Shown: positions 1 to 9,387 of the stretch, one piece after another
Numbering within the stretch: the first letter of the stretch is position 1
Layout: each line of letters begins with the position of its first letter
From: Streptobacillus notomytis
Lineage (GTDB): Bacteria; Fusobacteriota; Fusobacteriia; Fusobacteriales; Leptotrichiaceae
Assembly: GCA_001612575.1 (NCBI GenBank)
Contig: LJRV01000165.1
Coordinates: 34,449 to 98,448, forward strand
Direction: 5' to 3'
DNA length: 64,000 bases
Position numbers and translations under genes: made by a program
The notes under the pieces: generated by a model
Databases searched by the model: none
What the model was told of the DNA's origin: nothing
What the model saw: only the letters and a program-made list of their open reading frames with translations

Positions 1-232
1 TAGACATAGATATGAGTTTAATCAAAGATATATAGAAGAATTTGAAAAACATGGTTTCAAGATAGTAGGAAAATCACCTGATGGAAATTATGTAGAAATA
101 ATTGAAATAGAAAATCATCCATTCTTTGTAGCTGCTCAATTCCATCCAGAATTTATGAGTAGACCAAATAAACCGCATTCTTTATTTAAAGGGTGGATAA
201 AGGCAATTTTAGATAAGAAAAACATTAAATAG
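1..232 (+). CDS. pyrG: CTP synthase, C-terminal end (partial)
   Basis: Only the last 76 or so codons are present, read from position 2 to the TAG at 230-232. They form the end of the class I glutamine amidotransferase domain. The FHPEF motif carries the His and Glu of the Cys-His-Glu triad, and the protein closes with a typical short helix (SLFKGWIKA). CTP synthase makes CTP from UTP, ATP and glutamine in the cytoplasm. The catalytic Cys and the synthase domain lie upstream of the window. A strong terminator follows within 5 bases, so this gene ends its transcription unit. The family call rests on the C-terminal motif only. Confidence 0.85.
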   Translation, partial: RHRYEFNQRYIEEFEKHGFKIVGKSPDGNYVEIIEIENHPFFVAAQFHPEFMSRPNKPHSLFKGWIKAILDKKNIK

Positions 233-235
233 AGT

Positions 236-261
236 AATGCAGGGAAACCTGCATTCTTTTT
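236..261 (+). terminator. Rho-independent terminator after pyrG
   Basis: A perfect 8-bp stem (AATGCAGG/CCTGCATT) with a GAAA tetraloop is followed by CTTTTT. It sits directly after the pyrG stop codon. The ribosome binding site of the next gene begins only a few bases later, so yaaA must be expressed by read-through or from a promoter inside pyrG. Confidence 0.9.
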
Positions 262-276
262 AAAAAGGGGAAAGTA

Positions 277-480
277 ATGGAAATAAAGATAAATACAGAA
301 TATATTAAGTTAGATCAACTACTTAAGTATGCAAATTTAGTTGAAAATGGGGGTAGTGCAAAAGAGATGATACTTGCTGGGCGTGTATTAGTAGATAATG
401 AGGTTGAGCTTAGAAGAGGTAGAAAAATATATAGAGGTATGATAGTTGAATTTGAAGGAGAAAGAGTAGAAATTAAATGA
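277..480 (+). CDS. yaaA: S4-domain RNA-binding protein YaaA
   Basis: This is a 67-residue single-domain S4 protein of the YaaA/YbcJ type, usually found just upstream of recF. It shows the S4 pattern: a hydrophobic strand, LDQLLKYA, then GGSAKEMI and GRVLVDNEVELRRGRKI. The role is presumed RNA binding, and the precise target is not known. An AAGGGG-type ribosome binding site lies about 5 bases before the ATG. The stop codon overlaps the recF start (ATGA), so the two are translationally coupled. It is the first gene of a four-gene operon with overlapping ends. Confidence 0.85.
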   Translation: MEIKINTEYIKLDQLLKYANLVENGGSAKEMILAGRVLVDNEVELRRGRKIYRGMIVEFEGERVEIK

Positions 481-1553
481 TAAAAGAAATATTTTTTTCA
501 GGATTTAGAAATTTAATTGATAAGAGGATAAAATTATCTAGTGGATTTAACCTAATTTATGGTGAAAATGCACAGGGAAAAACATCTTTTATGGAAGCTA
601 TATATTTTGGAGCAACAGGTAGAAGCTTTAGGACTAAAAAGAATAATGAAATGATAAAATATAGCAGTAGTGATGCTAAAATTTTTGTTAAATTAGATAA
701 TACATCAAATTATTCTATTAATCTTTTTAAAAATGAAAAAAAATACTTTAAAAATGGTGAAAAAATAAAATACGTGGAATATATTGGAGATATTTTAGCA
801 GTTTCATTTATACCAGAAGATGTAGAATTAGTAATGGGTAACCCTTCTATTAGGAGGGGGTTTTTCAATTATGAAATTTCTCAAATTAATAAAGAATACC
901 TTCATTTGATAGTAGATTATGAAAAAATACTTAAAGTAAGAAATAAGATGCTTAAAGAAAAAAATCATAAAGAAGAACTTTATTTAATATATAATGAAAA
1001 GTATATAGATATATGTGCAAGAATACTTAAAATTAGAAAAGAATACGTAGATGAATTAAATAAATACCTAGATGTTAACTATAAAAAGCTATTTAATAGT
1101 GAACATGACTTTAAATTAATTTATGAAAACTTTTTAAGGTTAGAAGATGTTTCAGATATAGAAGAAACTAAAAAAATTATAGAAAAACTATTAAAAAGTA
1201 AAGAACTATATGACGTGCAAATGGGATATTCTAATTATGGTGTACATAAAGATGAATATATTTTTGAATTAAATGGTAAGAATGCAAGACATTACTCTTC
1301 TCAGGGCGAAAAAAAATCTATAGTATTTATACTAAAAATATCTGAAATTGAATTAATAGAAAAAAAGGAAAATAAAAAACCTATATTCTTAATGGATGAT
1401 ATTACTTCATTTTTTGATAATTTTAGAAAAAATCAAATTATACACTACTTCTTAGAAAAAGAAATACAATGTTTTTTAACTTCAACAGAAGATTTAAAGA
1501 TAGTGGGTAAAAAATTTGATGTTGATGGGGGGATAATTAATGAGAAAGGTTAG
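477..1553 (+). CDS. recF: DNA replication and repair protein RecF
   Basis: A 358-residue SMC-like ATPase. It has a P-loop GENAQGKT at residues 29-36, an ABC-type signature YSSQGEKKS near residue 273 and a Walker B with LMDDITSFFD near residue 307. In the RecFOR pathway RecF loads RecA at single-strand gaps. It overlaps yaaA by 4 bases and the next gene by 14 bases, so the operon is tightly coupled. The length is normal for the family. The yaaA-recF pair matches the common bacterial order, but gyrB is not next to it here. Identification is secure from the motifs and the neighbour. Confidence 0.95.
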   Translation: MIKEIFFSGFRNLIDKRIKLSSGFNLIYGENAQGKTSFMEAIYFGATGRSFRTKKNNEMIKYSSSDAKIFVKLDNTSNYSINLFKNEKKYFKNGEKIKYVEYIGDILAVSFIPEDVELVMGNPSIRRGFFNYEISQINKEYLHLIVDYEKILKVRNKMLKEKNHKEELYLIYNEKYIDICARILKIRKEYVDELNKYLDVNYKKLFNSEHDFKLIYENFLRLEDVSDIEETKKIIEKLLKSKELYDVQMGYSNYGVHKDEYIFELNGKNARHYSSQGEKKSIVFILKISEIELIEKKENKKPIFLMDDITSFFDNFRKNQIIHYFLEKEIQCFLTSTEDLKIVGKKFDVDGGIINEKG

Positions 1554-2382
1554 TAATATTGTACTAGAATTAAAAAAATTTTTTGGTTTTAATTATGATA
1601 AATTTGTTGATGATGCATTAATTAGTAATTGTAGTATATGTTCTATTAAAGATGGGTATATAAATATATATGTAAATGATCCTAATGTTAAAATCTTTAT
1701 TAATCAAATTAAGTATAATATATTATTAGAAGCCAGAAAATATGGGGAAATAATTGATATTAGAATATTAGATGATAAAAAAAATATTGTTAATACTAGA
1801 AATATGAAAAGACAGATGATGAAAGAAAATACAGAATTTAATGATAATTTAGAATACATTGAAATTACTGAAGAAGAAAAAAATAAAATACTTGGAGATA
1901 TTTCCAAAATATCATCAAGTGAAGAAGTAAAAAATCATCTATATGATATAGCTGAAATATATTTTAAAAAAGGAGCTGAAGTTAAAACTACTTGCCCTAT
2001 TTGTAATATGGATAGAACTAGTCTAGTAGGAGATAAATGCTTATTATGTATACAAGAAGAATTAGAATATATTAGGAAAGAAGCTTACTATAATCTAATA
2101 AAAAATCCATATATATTAAATAATTCTAAAATATATGTAGATGCCAGAAGAAAAATAGTAGAAGAAAAGGTGGATAAGATATTTAAATACCTTGATGATA
2201 AAAAAGAAAAAGCAGATATTAATATGATAAACCTGTTATTTATGGACTATGCTATATATAAAGTGGGAACTATGGATACAGAAATACAGTTTTTAGCAGC
2301 AGATGAATTAAGAAAAAAACTATTTCGTTATTACAAAAAAATAAATATTAATATACCTGCACTAGGAGAAAATAATGATTAA
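1540..2382 (+). CDS. DciA-like (DUF721) protein with zinc-ribbon extension
   Basis: 280 residues. The N-terminal 85 or so residues resemble DUF721/DciA: a short helical lead, then alternating strands with INIYVNDPNVKIFINQIKY and RKYGEIIDIRIL. DciA is the ancestral loader of the replicative helicase DnaB and often sits next to recF. The remaining two thirds are not DciA. They contain a possible zinc ribbon, CPIC near residues 152-155 and CLLC near 167-170, followed by helices with YIRKEAYYNLI. The gene overlaps recF by 14 bases and mfd by 8. The DciA assignment is moderate and the tail function is unknown. The start ATG lies inside recF, and no better downstream start is visible. Confidence 0.6.
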   Translation: MRKVSNIVLELKKFFGFNYDKFVDDALISNCSICSIKDGYINIYVNDPNVKIFINQIKYNILLEARKYGEIIDIRILDDKKNIVNTRNMKRQMMKENTEFNDNLEYIEITEEEKNKILGDISKISSSEEVKNHLYDIAEIYFKKGAEVKTTCPICNMDRTSLVGDKCLLCIQEELEYIRKEAYYNLIKNPYILNNSKIYVDARRKIVEEKVDKIFKYLDDKKEKADINMINLLFMDYAIYKVGTMDTEIQFLAADELRKKLFRYYKKININIPALGENND

Positions 2383-5074
2383 AAAAAATATTACCTTACT
2401 TAAAGAAGAAGTTGTTACTAAACTTACAAGTATGAATATTTTTAAAATGGTTTTCATAAGTTCAGCATCAAATAATTTAGAATATTACTATAACATTTTA
2501 AAACAAGAAAAAAGTGATTATGAGAGTAAATATGTAAATTTAAGTTCATACTCAAACCTTGATTTAATAGGTGTTAATATTGAAATATTAGAATTTTTAA
2601 ATAAAAATACTAAAGGTATATTATTCCTTGATATTAATTTAGCGTTAAAGATATTTTTTGATGAATTTAAATCAAAGGAATTTAAGGTTGATGAAGAATA
2701 TTCAAGAGATGAAATATTAAAATATTTAATTGAAAATAGGTATAAGAAAGAATATACCGTTCTTAATAAGGGAGAGTTTTCAATTAGGGGGGATATTATT
2801 GATATATATCCATCTAATTTAGATAACCCTATAAGACTTGATTTTTTTGATAATATACTTGAAAATATTAAGATCTTCTCTACCTATGATCAAAGATCTA
2901 TAGAAAATATTGAAGAAATAAAAATATTTGGTAATGTATTAAGTGGTATAGAAAGAGAAATTGTTGATATGATAGAAGTATTTACTAAAGGTAATATAGA
3001 AATATTTTTAGAAAATAAGGAATTTCTTGAAATTAAGTTAGAACAAATGTTAATGCTTGATAAAGATAATGAAAAAACCTTAAAGAAAAGATTTGATAAA
3101 TTGATAGAAAAAGGTAATTTACTTGAGGTAAGTAGAAGTAAGGATAGAAATTATCAAGATGAAATTAAGGATAAAAGAGAAAGAATAGAGAAAAAGGGAA
3201 TTAAGTATAATAATGTAAATCAAATATTAGAAGGAGATTATGTAATACATGTAGAATTTGGTATAGGGATATATAAAGGTAGTGTAAATATTAATGATAG
3301 AGATTACCTATATATACAATATGCTGATAATGATAAGCTATATATTCCTGTTGAAAAATTAGATAGGATTAGTAAGTATGTATCAGCAGGAACAGCACCA
3401 AAACTTTATTCTTTAGGTACTAAAGGATATAGAAGACGTGAGAAGAGAATAAGAGAAGATGTTGAAAAATTTGCACAAGAGTTAGTTAATATACAGGCTA
3501 AAAGAAAGCTTGTTATTAAAAATCCCTTTATTAAAGATACATTATGGCAGGAAGAATTTGAAGAAAAATTTCCTTTTAATCTAACATTTGATCAACAAAA
3601 AGCAGTAGATGATATTAAACAGGATTTAGAAAGTGGAAGATTAATGGATAGATTGCTAGTAGGAGATGTAGGTTATGGTAAAACAGAAGTTGCTATGAGG
3701 GCAGCTTTTAAAGCCATTGAAAATGGATATCAATGTGCTATACTTGCTCCTACAACTGTACTTGCTAATCAACATTTTGAAAGATGTCATAAAAGATTTG
3801 AAGATTTTGGTATTAATGTAGCTAATCTTTCAAGACTTACTGGGAAAAATACTGATAGTGTTTTAGATGGATTAAAAAATGGTAAAATTGACTTAGTAAT
3901 AGGAACACATAGATTACTTGGAGAAGATGTAAGATTTAAAAATCTAGGATTATTAATAATAGATGAGGAGCAAAAATTTGGAGTTACAGCAAAGGAAAAA
4001 ATAAAAAAAAGAAAAGAAGATATTCATTTGCTTACTTTAAGTGCAACACCTATACCTAGAACTTTAAATTTAGCCCTTTTAGGTATTAGAGATATATCTT
4101 TAATACAAAGTTCTCCTATGGATAGATTACCTATTATTACACAAAAAATACAAGAAGATGAAATGAAGAAAATAATTTTAAAAGAACTTGCAAGAGATGG
4201 ACAGGTTTTCTATATCACAAACAATGTTAAAGGAATGGCAGAAAAACAAAAAAGTTTAAAGAAATTAATGCCAGATTTTGTAAATATTGAATATATACAT
4301 GGTCAATTAAACCCTAAGGAAATTAAACGAAAAATAAATGATTTTGATGAGGGGAAATTTGATATATTAATAGCCTCAACTATAGTAGAAAATGGTATAG
4401 ATATTACTAATGCTAATAGTATAATTATAGAAAATTACTCAAGTCTTGGACTTTCTCAAATTTATCAATTAAGAGGAAGAGTAGGTCGTGGTAAAAGACA
4501 AGGATATTGCTATTTACTTGATAGTGAGTATAAGAGTAAAAAGGGTAAGGAAAAGGATAAGAGTTTAGAAAAGATAGAGGGAGTAGAAGGTGGAGGATAT
4601 CTACTTTCTTTAGAAGATTTAAATATTCGTGGAGCAGGAGAGATACTTGGAGAAAAACAACATGGAGCCATAGATATGTTTGGATATGATCTTTATCTTA
4701 AAATGCTTAAAAATGAGATAAATAAATTAAAAGGTGAAAAAGTAAGGGAATTTAAAAATACTGAAATTAATCTTTTAAATAATGGATATATACCCCAAGA
4801 ATATATAGAAAAAGATGAAAGGCTAGTTGTATATAAAAGGTATGCTGAGGTTCAAAATGAAAATGAATTAAAAGATCTTACAGATGAGATTAGGGATAGA
4901 TTTGGTAAAATACCAAAGGAGATGCAAAATTTTATTTATTCTATAAAAATAAAGCTATATATGATAGAAAATGGTATAGATAAAATAGAAGAGAATCACA
5001 GAGAATATATCTTAACTTTATCTAATTATGAAATCACATTAACAAAAGAGGAATTTGTTAAAAGAATTAAATAA
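2375..5074 (+). CDS. mfd: Transcription-repair coupling factor Mfd (short form)
   Basis: An 899-residue SF2 translocase that removes RNA polymerase stalled at DNA damage and recruits UvrA. In order it has a reduced UvrB-like N-terminal module (GEFSIRGDIIDIYPS, residues 140-155), an RNA-polymerase-interacting domain (about 285-345, GDYVIHVEFGIGIYKG), the relay helix (RRREKRIREDVEKFA), a RecG-like motor with P-loop GDVGYGKT near 430 and DEEQ near 530, motif VI (QLRGRVGRG) and the TRCF C-terminal domain. Most Mfd proteins have about 1150 residues. The missing length is in the N-terminal UvrA-binding half. It overlaps the previous gene by 8 bases and is followed by a terminator. Confidence 0.95.
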   Translation: MIKKNITLLKEEVVTKLTSMNIFKMVFISSASNNLEYYYNILKQEKSDYESKYVNLSSYSNLDLIGVNIEILEFLNKNTKGILFLDINLALKIFFDEFKSKEFKVDEEYSRDEILKYLIENRYKKEYTVLNKGEFSIRGDIIDIYPSNLDNPIRLDFFDNILENIKIFSTYDQRSIENIEEIKIFGNVLSGIEREIVDMIEVFTKGNIEIFLENKEFLEIKLEQMLMLDKDNEKTLKKRFDKLIEKGNLLEVSRSKDRNYQDEIKDKRERIEKKGIKYNNVNQILEGDYVIHVEFGIGIYKGSVNINDRDYLYIQYADNDKLYIPVEKLDRISKYVSAGTAPKLYSLGTKGYRRREKRIREDVEKFAQELVNIQAKRKLVIKNPFIKDTLWQEEFEEKFPFNLTFDQQKAVDDIKQDLESGRLMDRLLVGDVGYGKTEVAMRAAFKAIENGYQCAILAPTTVLANQHFERCHKRFEDFGINVANLSRLTGKNTDSVLDGLKNGKIDLVIGTHRLLGEDVRFKNLGLLIIDEEQKFGVTAKEKIKKRKEDIHLLTLSATPIPRTLNLALLGIRDISLIQSSPMDRLPIITQKIQEDEMKKIILKELARDGQVFYITNNVKGMAEKQKSLKKLMPDFVNIEYIHGQLNPKEIKRKINDFDEGKFDILIASTIVENGIDITNANSIIIENYSSLGLSQIYQLRGRVGRGKRQGYCYLLDSEYKSKKGKEKDKSLEKIEGVEGGGYLLSLEDLNIRGAGEILGEKQHGAIDMFGYDLYLKMLKNEINKLKGEKVREFKNTEINLLNNGYIPQEYIEKDERLVVYKRYAEVQNENELKDLTDEIRDRFGKIPKEMQNFIYSIKIKLYMIENGIDKIEENHREYILTLSNYEITLTKEEFVKRIK

Positions 5075-5102
5075 GGAGTAGTTATTAGCTACTCCTTTTT
5101 AG
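5073..5102 (+). terminator. Terminator closing the yaaA-recF-mfd operon
   Basis: A 9-bp perfect stem (AAGGAGTAG/CTACTCCTT) with a 7-base loop and a T run begins at the mfd stop codon. It separates the DNA-maintenance operon from the purine operon. Confidence 0.9.
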
Positions 5103-5137
5103 TTATAATTTGTGAAAAAGAAAACTTTTTAAATGTG

Positions 5138-5166
5138 TTGAATATATTTAAAAATTGTGCTAAATT
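5138..5166 (+). promoter_or_regulatory. Promoter of the purine operon
   Basis: A TTGAAT -35 (5138-5143), exactly 17 bases of spacer and a TAAATT -10 (5161-5166) preceded by TGC, giving an extended -10. The leader before the purL ribosome binding site is only about 15-20 bases, too short for a purine riboswitch. I see no PurR-like palindrome. The prediction rests on spacing and consensus only. Confidence 0.55.
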
Positions 5167-5195
5167 GAGATATAAATATAAATTATGGAGGACAT

Positions 5196-8100
5196 ATGTC
5201 AGACTTAAGATTTTTTGTAGAAAAGAAAAAACATTGCGACTTTGAAAAAAGGAGGTTATTAAAACAGCTACAAGAGGAGTTGGGCGTAGTGTCTTTAAAT
5301 GACATAAGAATACTTAATTGCTACGATATTTTCAACTGTCCTAGTAATGTAGAAGATATAAAGAAAATGATATTATCTGAACCAGTAACAGATGATATTT
5401 TTGAAAATCTAGACTTAAGTAATGAGAAATACTTTGCTATTGAGTACCTTCCAGGTCAATTTGATCAAAGGGCTAACTCTGCAATGCAGTGTATAGATAT
5501 TTTAACATCAACTACAAATGTCGAAATAACAACTTCTAAAATTTTCATAATATATGGTGAAGTGTCAAATGATGAACTTCAAAAAATCAAAAATTATCTA
5601 ATAAACCCTATAGAAACAAGGGAAAAAAATCTAAATATTCTAGAAAAAGAAAAATTAAATATAAATACAAATGTAATTTCATATAATAATTTCACAAATT
5701 TAAATTCAGAAGAATTGGAAAACTTGAGAAAAAAATTAGGTTTATCAATGACTTATGAAGATATTCTACACATTCAAAATTACTATAAATCAGAAAAAAG
5801 AAATCCAACAGAAACAGAAATAAAGGTATTTGATACATATTGGTCAGATCATTGTAGACATACTACTTTTGAAACAAAAATAAATAAAGTTCAATTTCCA
5901 GATAGTGAATATGGAAAGTTTTTAAATTTAGAATTTAAAAAGTATTTGGAAATAAAAGAAATAGTTTCAAAAAATAAGAATATAACTTTAATGGATATGG
6001 CAACTGTAGTAGCTAAATACTTTAAAAAAATTAACAAATTAGACAGTTTAGAAATTAGTGAAGAAAATAATGCATGTTCAGTATATATAGATGTTGAAAC
6101 TGAGAAATTTAATGGAGAAAAAAACATAGAAAAATGGTTATTAATGTTTAAGAATGAAACACATAATCATCCAACAGAAATAGAACCTTTTGGTGGAGCT
6201 TCAACTTGTTTAGGTGGAGCTATAAGAGATCCTCTTTCAGGTAGAGCATATGTTTATCAAGCAATAAGAGTAACTGGATCTGCAAATCCTCTTGAAAATA
6301 TAGAAAATACTTTAAAAGGTAAACTATCTCAAAAGAAGATTACAACTGGAGCAGCACAAGGATATTCATCTTATGGAAATCAGATAGGAATAGCAACATC
6401 TTTAGTATCTGAGATATATCATGAAGGATATAAGGCAAAGAGAATGGAGGTTGGAGCAGTAGTTGCAGCTGCTCCACTTGAAAATGTATTAAGAAAAACT
6501 CCAGAAAATGGAGATAAAATAATTTTATTTGGTGGAAAAACAGGAAGAGATGGTTGTGGAGGAGCAACAGGCTCATCTAAGGAACATACTAATAAATCTC
6601 TATTTTTATGTGGAGCAGAAGTTCAAAAAGGAAATGCCCCTGAAGAAAGAAAAATACAAAGACTATTTAGAAATGGTAATGTTACAAGATTAATTAAAAA
6701 ATGTAATGATTTTGGTGCAGGAGGAGTTTCAGTAGCCATAGGAGAACTTGCTGATGGTATAGATGTAAATCTTGATCTAATTCCAGTTAAATATGAGGGA
6801 TTAAATGGTACAGAACTTGCGATATCAGAATCACAGGAAAGAATGGCTGTAGTAGTTGCAAGAGAAGATGTAGAAAAGTTTTTAGAAGAGGCAGATAAAG
6901 AAAATTTAATTGCAACAGTAGTTGGTCAAATTACTGATAATGAAAGATTAATACTAAGACATAGAGGAGAAGCTATAGTTAATATTTCAAGAAAGTTCTT
7001 AAATACTAATGGTGCTACTCAAGAAATTGATATAAAAATAGAAGATATTAATGTAAAAGATTTTTTAAACAGAGAATTATCGTCTAATACATTTAAAGAA
7101 AAATGGTTAGAGAATATAGGAAAGTTAAATGTTGCAGGAACTAAGGGTTTAAGTGAAATGTTTGATTCAAGTATAGGAGCATCTACTGTACTTATGCCTT
7201 ATGGTGGTAAATATCAGTTAAGTCCTATAGATGTATCAATAATGAAAATACCTATGATTTCTAAGAAGACTAATACTTCATCAGCAATAACTTGGGGATA
7301 TAACCCTTATTTAACAGAAAAATCACCATATCATGGTTCTATGTATGCTGTGCTTGAATCAATCGCTAAATTAGTGGCTGCTGGTGTTAATTATAAAGGC
7401 ATACATTTATCATTTCAAGAATATTTTGAAAAATTAGGGAAAGATAGTGTTAGATGGTCAAAACCTATGCTTGCATTACTTGGTGCTATGAGATGTCAAT
7501 TAGATTTTGAAATAGCAGCAATAGGTGGAAAAGATTCTATGAGTGGAACTTTTGAAGATATTTCTGTTCCTCCAACATTAATTTCTTTTGCAGTAAATAC
7601 TGTAAATGCTAAAGATGTAATATCAACTGAAATTAAAGAAATAGGAAATAAAATATATTTAGTAGAAAATAAGATTAATGATGATTTAAGCTATAACTTA
7701 CAAGATATTAAGAATAAATATTCTAAAGTTTTAGATTATATAAAAAAAGGTAAGATTTTATCTGCTAAAGTTGTAGGTATGGGAGGAATTTCAGGAAGCT
7801 TATCTCAAATGTGTTTTGGTAACAGGATAGGAGTTAAGTTAGATAATTTAGATTTAGATTACTTTAAATATATGCCTGGTAGTATAATTGTTGAATCAAA
7901 GGAAGAACTTGATTTTACACTTATAGGAAAGAGTATTAAAGAATTTAATATAACTTTTAAAGATGAAATAATAGACTTAGAAAAGGTATTAAAGTCATGG
8001 TTGGATAAATTATCTAGTATATTCCCTTATGAGTATAAAGAAGGGGAAAAGCCAACTATAACTCTATCTAAGCCTAAGGATATAATTTATACATCTAGTA

Positions 8101-8906
8101 TAAAAGTAGCAAAGCCTAGGGTTTTAATAACAGCCTTCCCTGGAACTAATTGTGAATATGATATGAAAAATATTTTTGAAAGAAATGGGGCTATTACTAA
8201 TATTCTTTTATTCAAAAATCTAAATAAATTACATATAGAATCATCTATAAATGATATATGTAAAGAACTTAAAAATAGTCAGATATTTGTACTGCCAGGT
8301 GGGTTTTCAGCAGGAGATGAGCCAGATGGTTCAGGTAAATTTATAGCTACAGTATTACAAAATCCTAGAATTAAAGAAGAAATAGAAAGATTTTTACAAA
8401 GAGATGGATTAATTTTAGGTATATGTAATGGATTCCAAGCACTAGTTAAATCAGGACTTCTTCCTTATGGTAATATAGGAGAAATAACAAAGGATAGTCC
8501 AACCTTAACATATAATAAGATAGGAAGGCATATATCTCAGATGGTTAAAACAAGAATTGCCACAAATAGATCACCATGGCTTTCAAGTTTTAATGTAGGA
8601 GATGAATTTGATATACCAGTTTCACATGGAGAAGGTAGATTTTTTGCAAGTGATAAAACACTACAAAAATTAATAGAAAATGGTCAAATAGCAACTCAAT
8701 ATGTTGACTTTAATGGTAAGGCTACCAATGAGTTTAAATTTAATCCTAATGGTTCAGAACTAGCAATAGAGGGGATAATTTCTCCTGATGGTAAAATATT
8801 AGGTAAAATGGGACATTCAGAAAGAGCAGGAGAAAATACACTTAAAAATGTTAATGGAAATAAATATCAGAATATATTTAAAAATGGTATAGAATACTTT
8901 AAATAA
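5196..8906 (+). CDS. purL: Phosphoribosylformylglycinamidine synthase, single chain
   Basis: A 1236-residue large-type FGAM synthase, step 4 of IMP synthesis (FGAR + glutamine + ATP to FGAM). The central part has the ATP-grasp-unrelated PurM-like domains, with DTYWSDHCRHTTF and FKNETHNHPTEIEPFGGAST. The C-terminal 260 residues form a class I glutaminase with GICNGFQ (Cys near residue 1076) and SHGEGRF, so this glutaminase is intact, unlike PurF in the same operon. An ATG with GGAGG 5 bases upstream sets the start. It is the first gene of the pur operon; 11 bases separate it from purE. It resembles the clostridial subtype in length and in its fused architecture. Confidence 0.96.
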   Translation: MSDLRFFVEKKKHCDFEKRRLLKQLQEELGVVSLNDIRILNCYDIFNCPSNVEDIKKMILSEPVTDDIFENLDLSNEKYFAIEYLPGQFDQRANSAMQCIDILTSTTNVEITTSKIFIIYGEVSNDELQKIKNYLINPIETREKNLNILEKEKLNINTNVISYNNFTNLNSEELENLRKKLGLSMTYEDILHIQNYYKSEKRNPTETEIKVFDTYWSDHCRHTTFETKINKVQFPDSEYGKFLNLEFKKYLEIKEIVSKNKNITLMDMATVVAKYFKKINKLDSLEISEENNACSVYIDVETEKFNGEKNIEKWLLMFKNETHNHPTEIEPFGGASTCLGGAIRDPLSGRAYVYQAIRVTGSANPLENIENTLKGKLSQKKITTGAAQGYSSYGNQIGIATSLVSEIYHEGYKAKRMEVGAVVAAAPLENVLRKTPENGDKIILFGGKTGRDGCGGATGSSKEHTNKSLFLCGAEVQKGNAPEERKIQRLFRNGNVTRLIKKCNDFGAGGVSVAIGELADGIDVNLDLIPVKYEGLNGTELAISESQERMAVVVAREDVEKFLEEADKENLIATVVGQITDNERLILRHRGEAIVNISRKFLNTNGATQEIDIKIEDINVKDFLNRELSSNTFKEKWLENIGKLNVAGTKGLSEMFDSSIGASTVLMPYGGKYQLSPIDVSIMKIPMISKKTNTSSAITWGYNPYLTEKSPYHGSMYAVLESIAKLVAAGVNYKGIHLSFQEYFEKLGKDSVRWSKPMLALLGAMRCQLDFEIAAIGGKDSMSGTFEDISVPPTLISFAVNTVNAKDVISTEIKEIGNKIYLVENKINDDLSYNLQDIKNKYSKVLDYIKKGKILSAKVVGMGGISGSLSQMCFGNRIGVKLDNLDLDYFKYMPGSIIVESKEELDFTLIGKSIKEFNITFKDEIIDLEKVLKSWLDKLSSIFPYEYKEGEKPTITLSKPKDIIYTSSIKVAKPRVLITAFPGTNCEYDMKNIFERNGAITNILLFKNLNKLHIESSINDICKELKNSQIFVLPGGFSAGDEPDGSGKFIATVLQNPRIKEEIERFLQRDGLILGICNGFQALVKSGLLPYGNIGEITKDSPTLTYNKIGRHISQMVKTRIATNRSPWLSSFNVGDEFDIPVSHGEGRFFASDKTLQKLIENGQIATQYVDFNGKATNEFKFNPNGSELAIEGIISPDGKILGKMGHSERAGENTLKNVNGNKYQNIFKNGIEYFK

Positions 8907-8917
8907 TAGGAGGAAAA

Positions 8918-9385
8918 ATGAAAGTATCAATAATTTTTGGAAGTAAGTCAGACTTAGATATTATGAAAGGTGCAGCAAATGTTTTAAAAGAATTTGATAT
9001 TAAATATGAAGCTTTTATTCTTTCAGCACATAGAGTTCCAGAATTGTTAGAAGAAACTTTAAGAAAAATAGAAGAAAAAGGTTGTGAGATAATTATTGCA
9101 GGAGCAGGTCTTGCAGCACATCTTCCAGGTGTAATTGCATCAAAAACTACATTACCTGTAATAGGAGTACCTATTAATGTTTCACTTAGTGGTCTTGATG
9201 CACTTTATTCTATAGTACAAATGCCTAAGAGTATACCTGTTGCAACAGTTGGTATAGATAATTCATATAATGCAGGTATGTTGGCAGTTCAGATTCTTTC
9301 TATAAAATATCCAGAAATAAAGGAGAAGTTAATAATATTTAGGAAAGAAATTAAGGAAAAATTTGAAGTAAAGGTAGAAATTTAG
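8918..9385 (+). CDS. purE: N5-carboxyaminoimidazole ribonucleotide mutase
   Basis: 155 residues with the PurE fold signatures: GSKSDLDIM near the start, SAHRVPE, and IIAGAGLAAHLPGVIASKT. It rearranges N5-CAIR to CAIR (class I) or carboxylates AIR directly (class II). The motifs look like class I, although the usual SAHRTP is SAHRVP and the usual AGAGGAAH is AGAGLAAH. The class I route needs PurK, which is not in this window. TAGGAGG lies just before the ATG. The next gene starts 2 bases after its stop. Confidence 0.93.
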   Translation: MKVSIIFGSKSDLDIMKGAANVLKEFDIKYEAFILSAHRVPELLEETLRKIEEKGCEIIIAGAGLAAHLPGVIASKTTLPVIGVPINVSLSGLDALYSIVQMPKSIPVATVGIDNSYNAGMLAVQILSIKYPEIKEKLIIFRKEIKEKFEVKVEI

Positions 9386-9387
9386 AT

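Noticed and set aside
5101..5195. Purine riboswitch or PurR box before purL
   Set aside because: The leader after the predicted start is only about 30 bases to the ATG and shows no three-way junction or palindrome.
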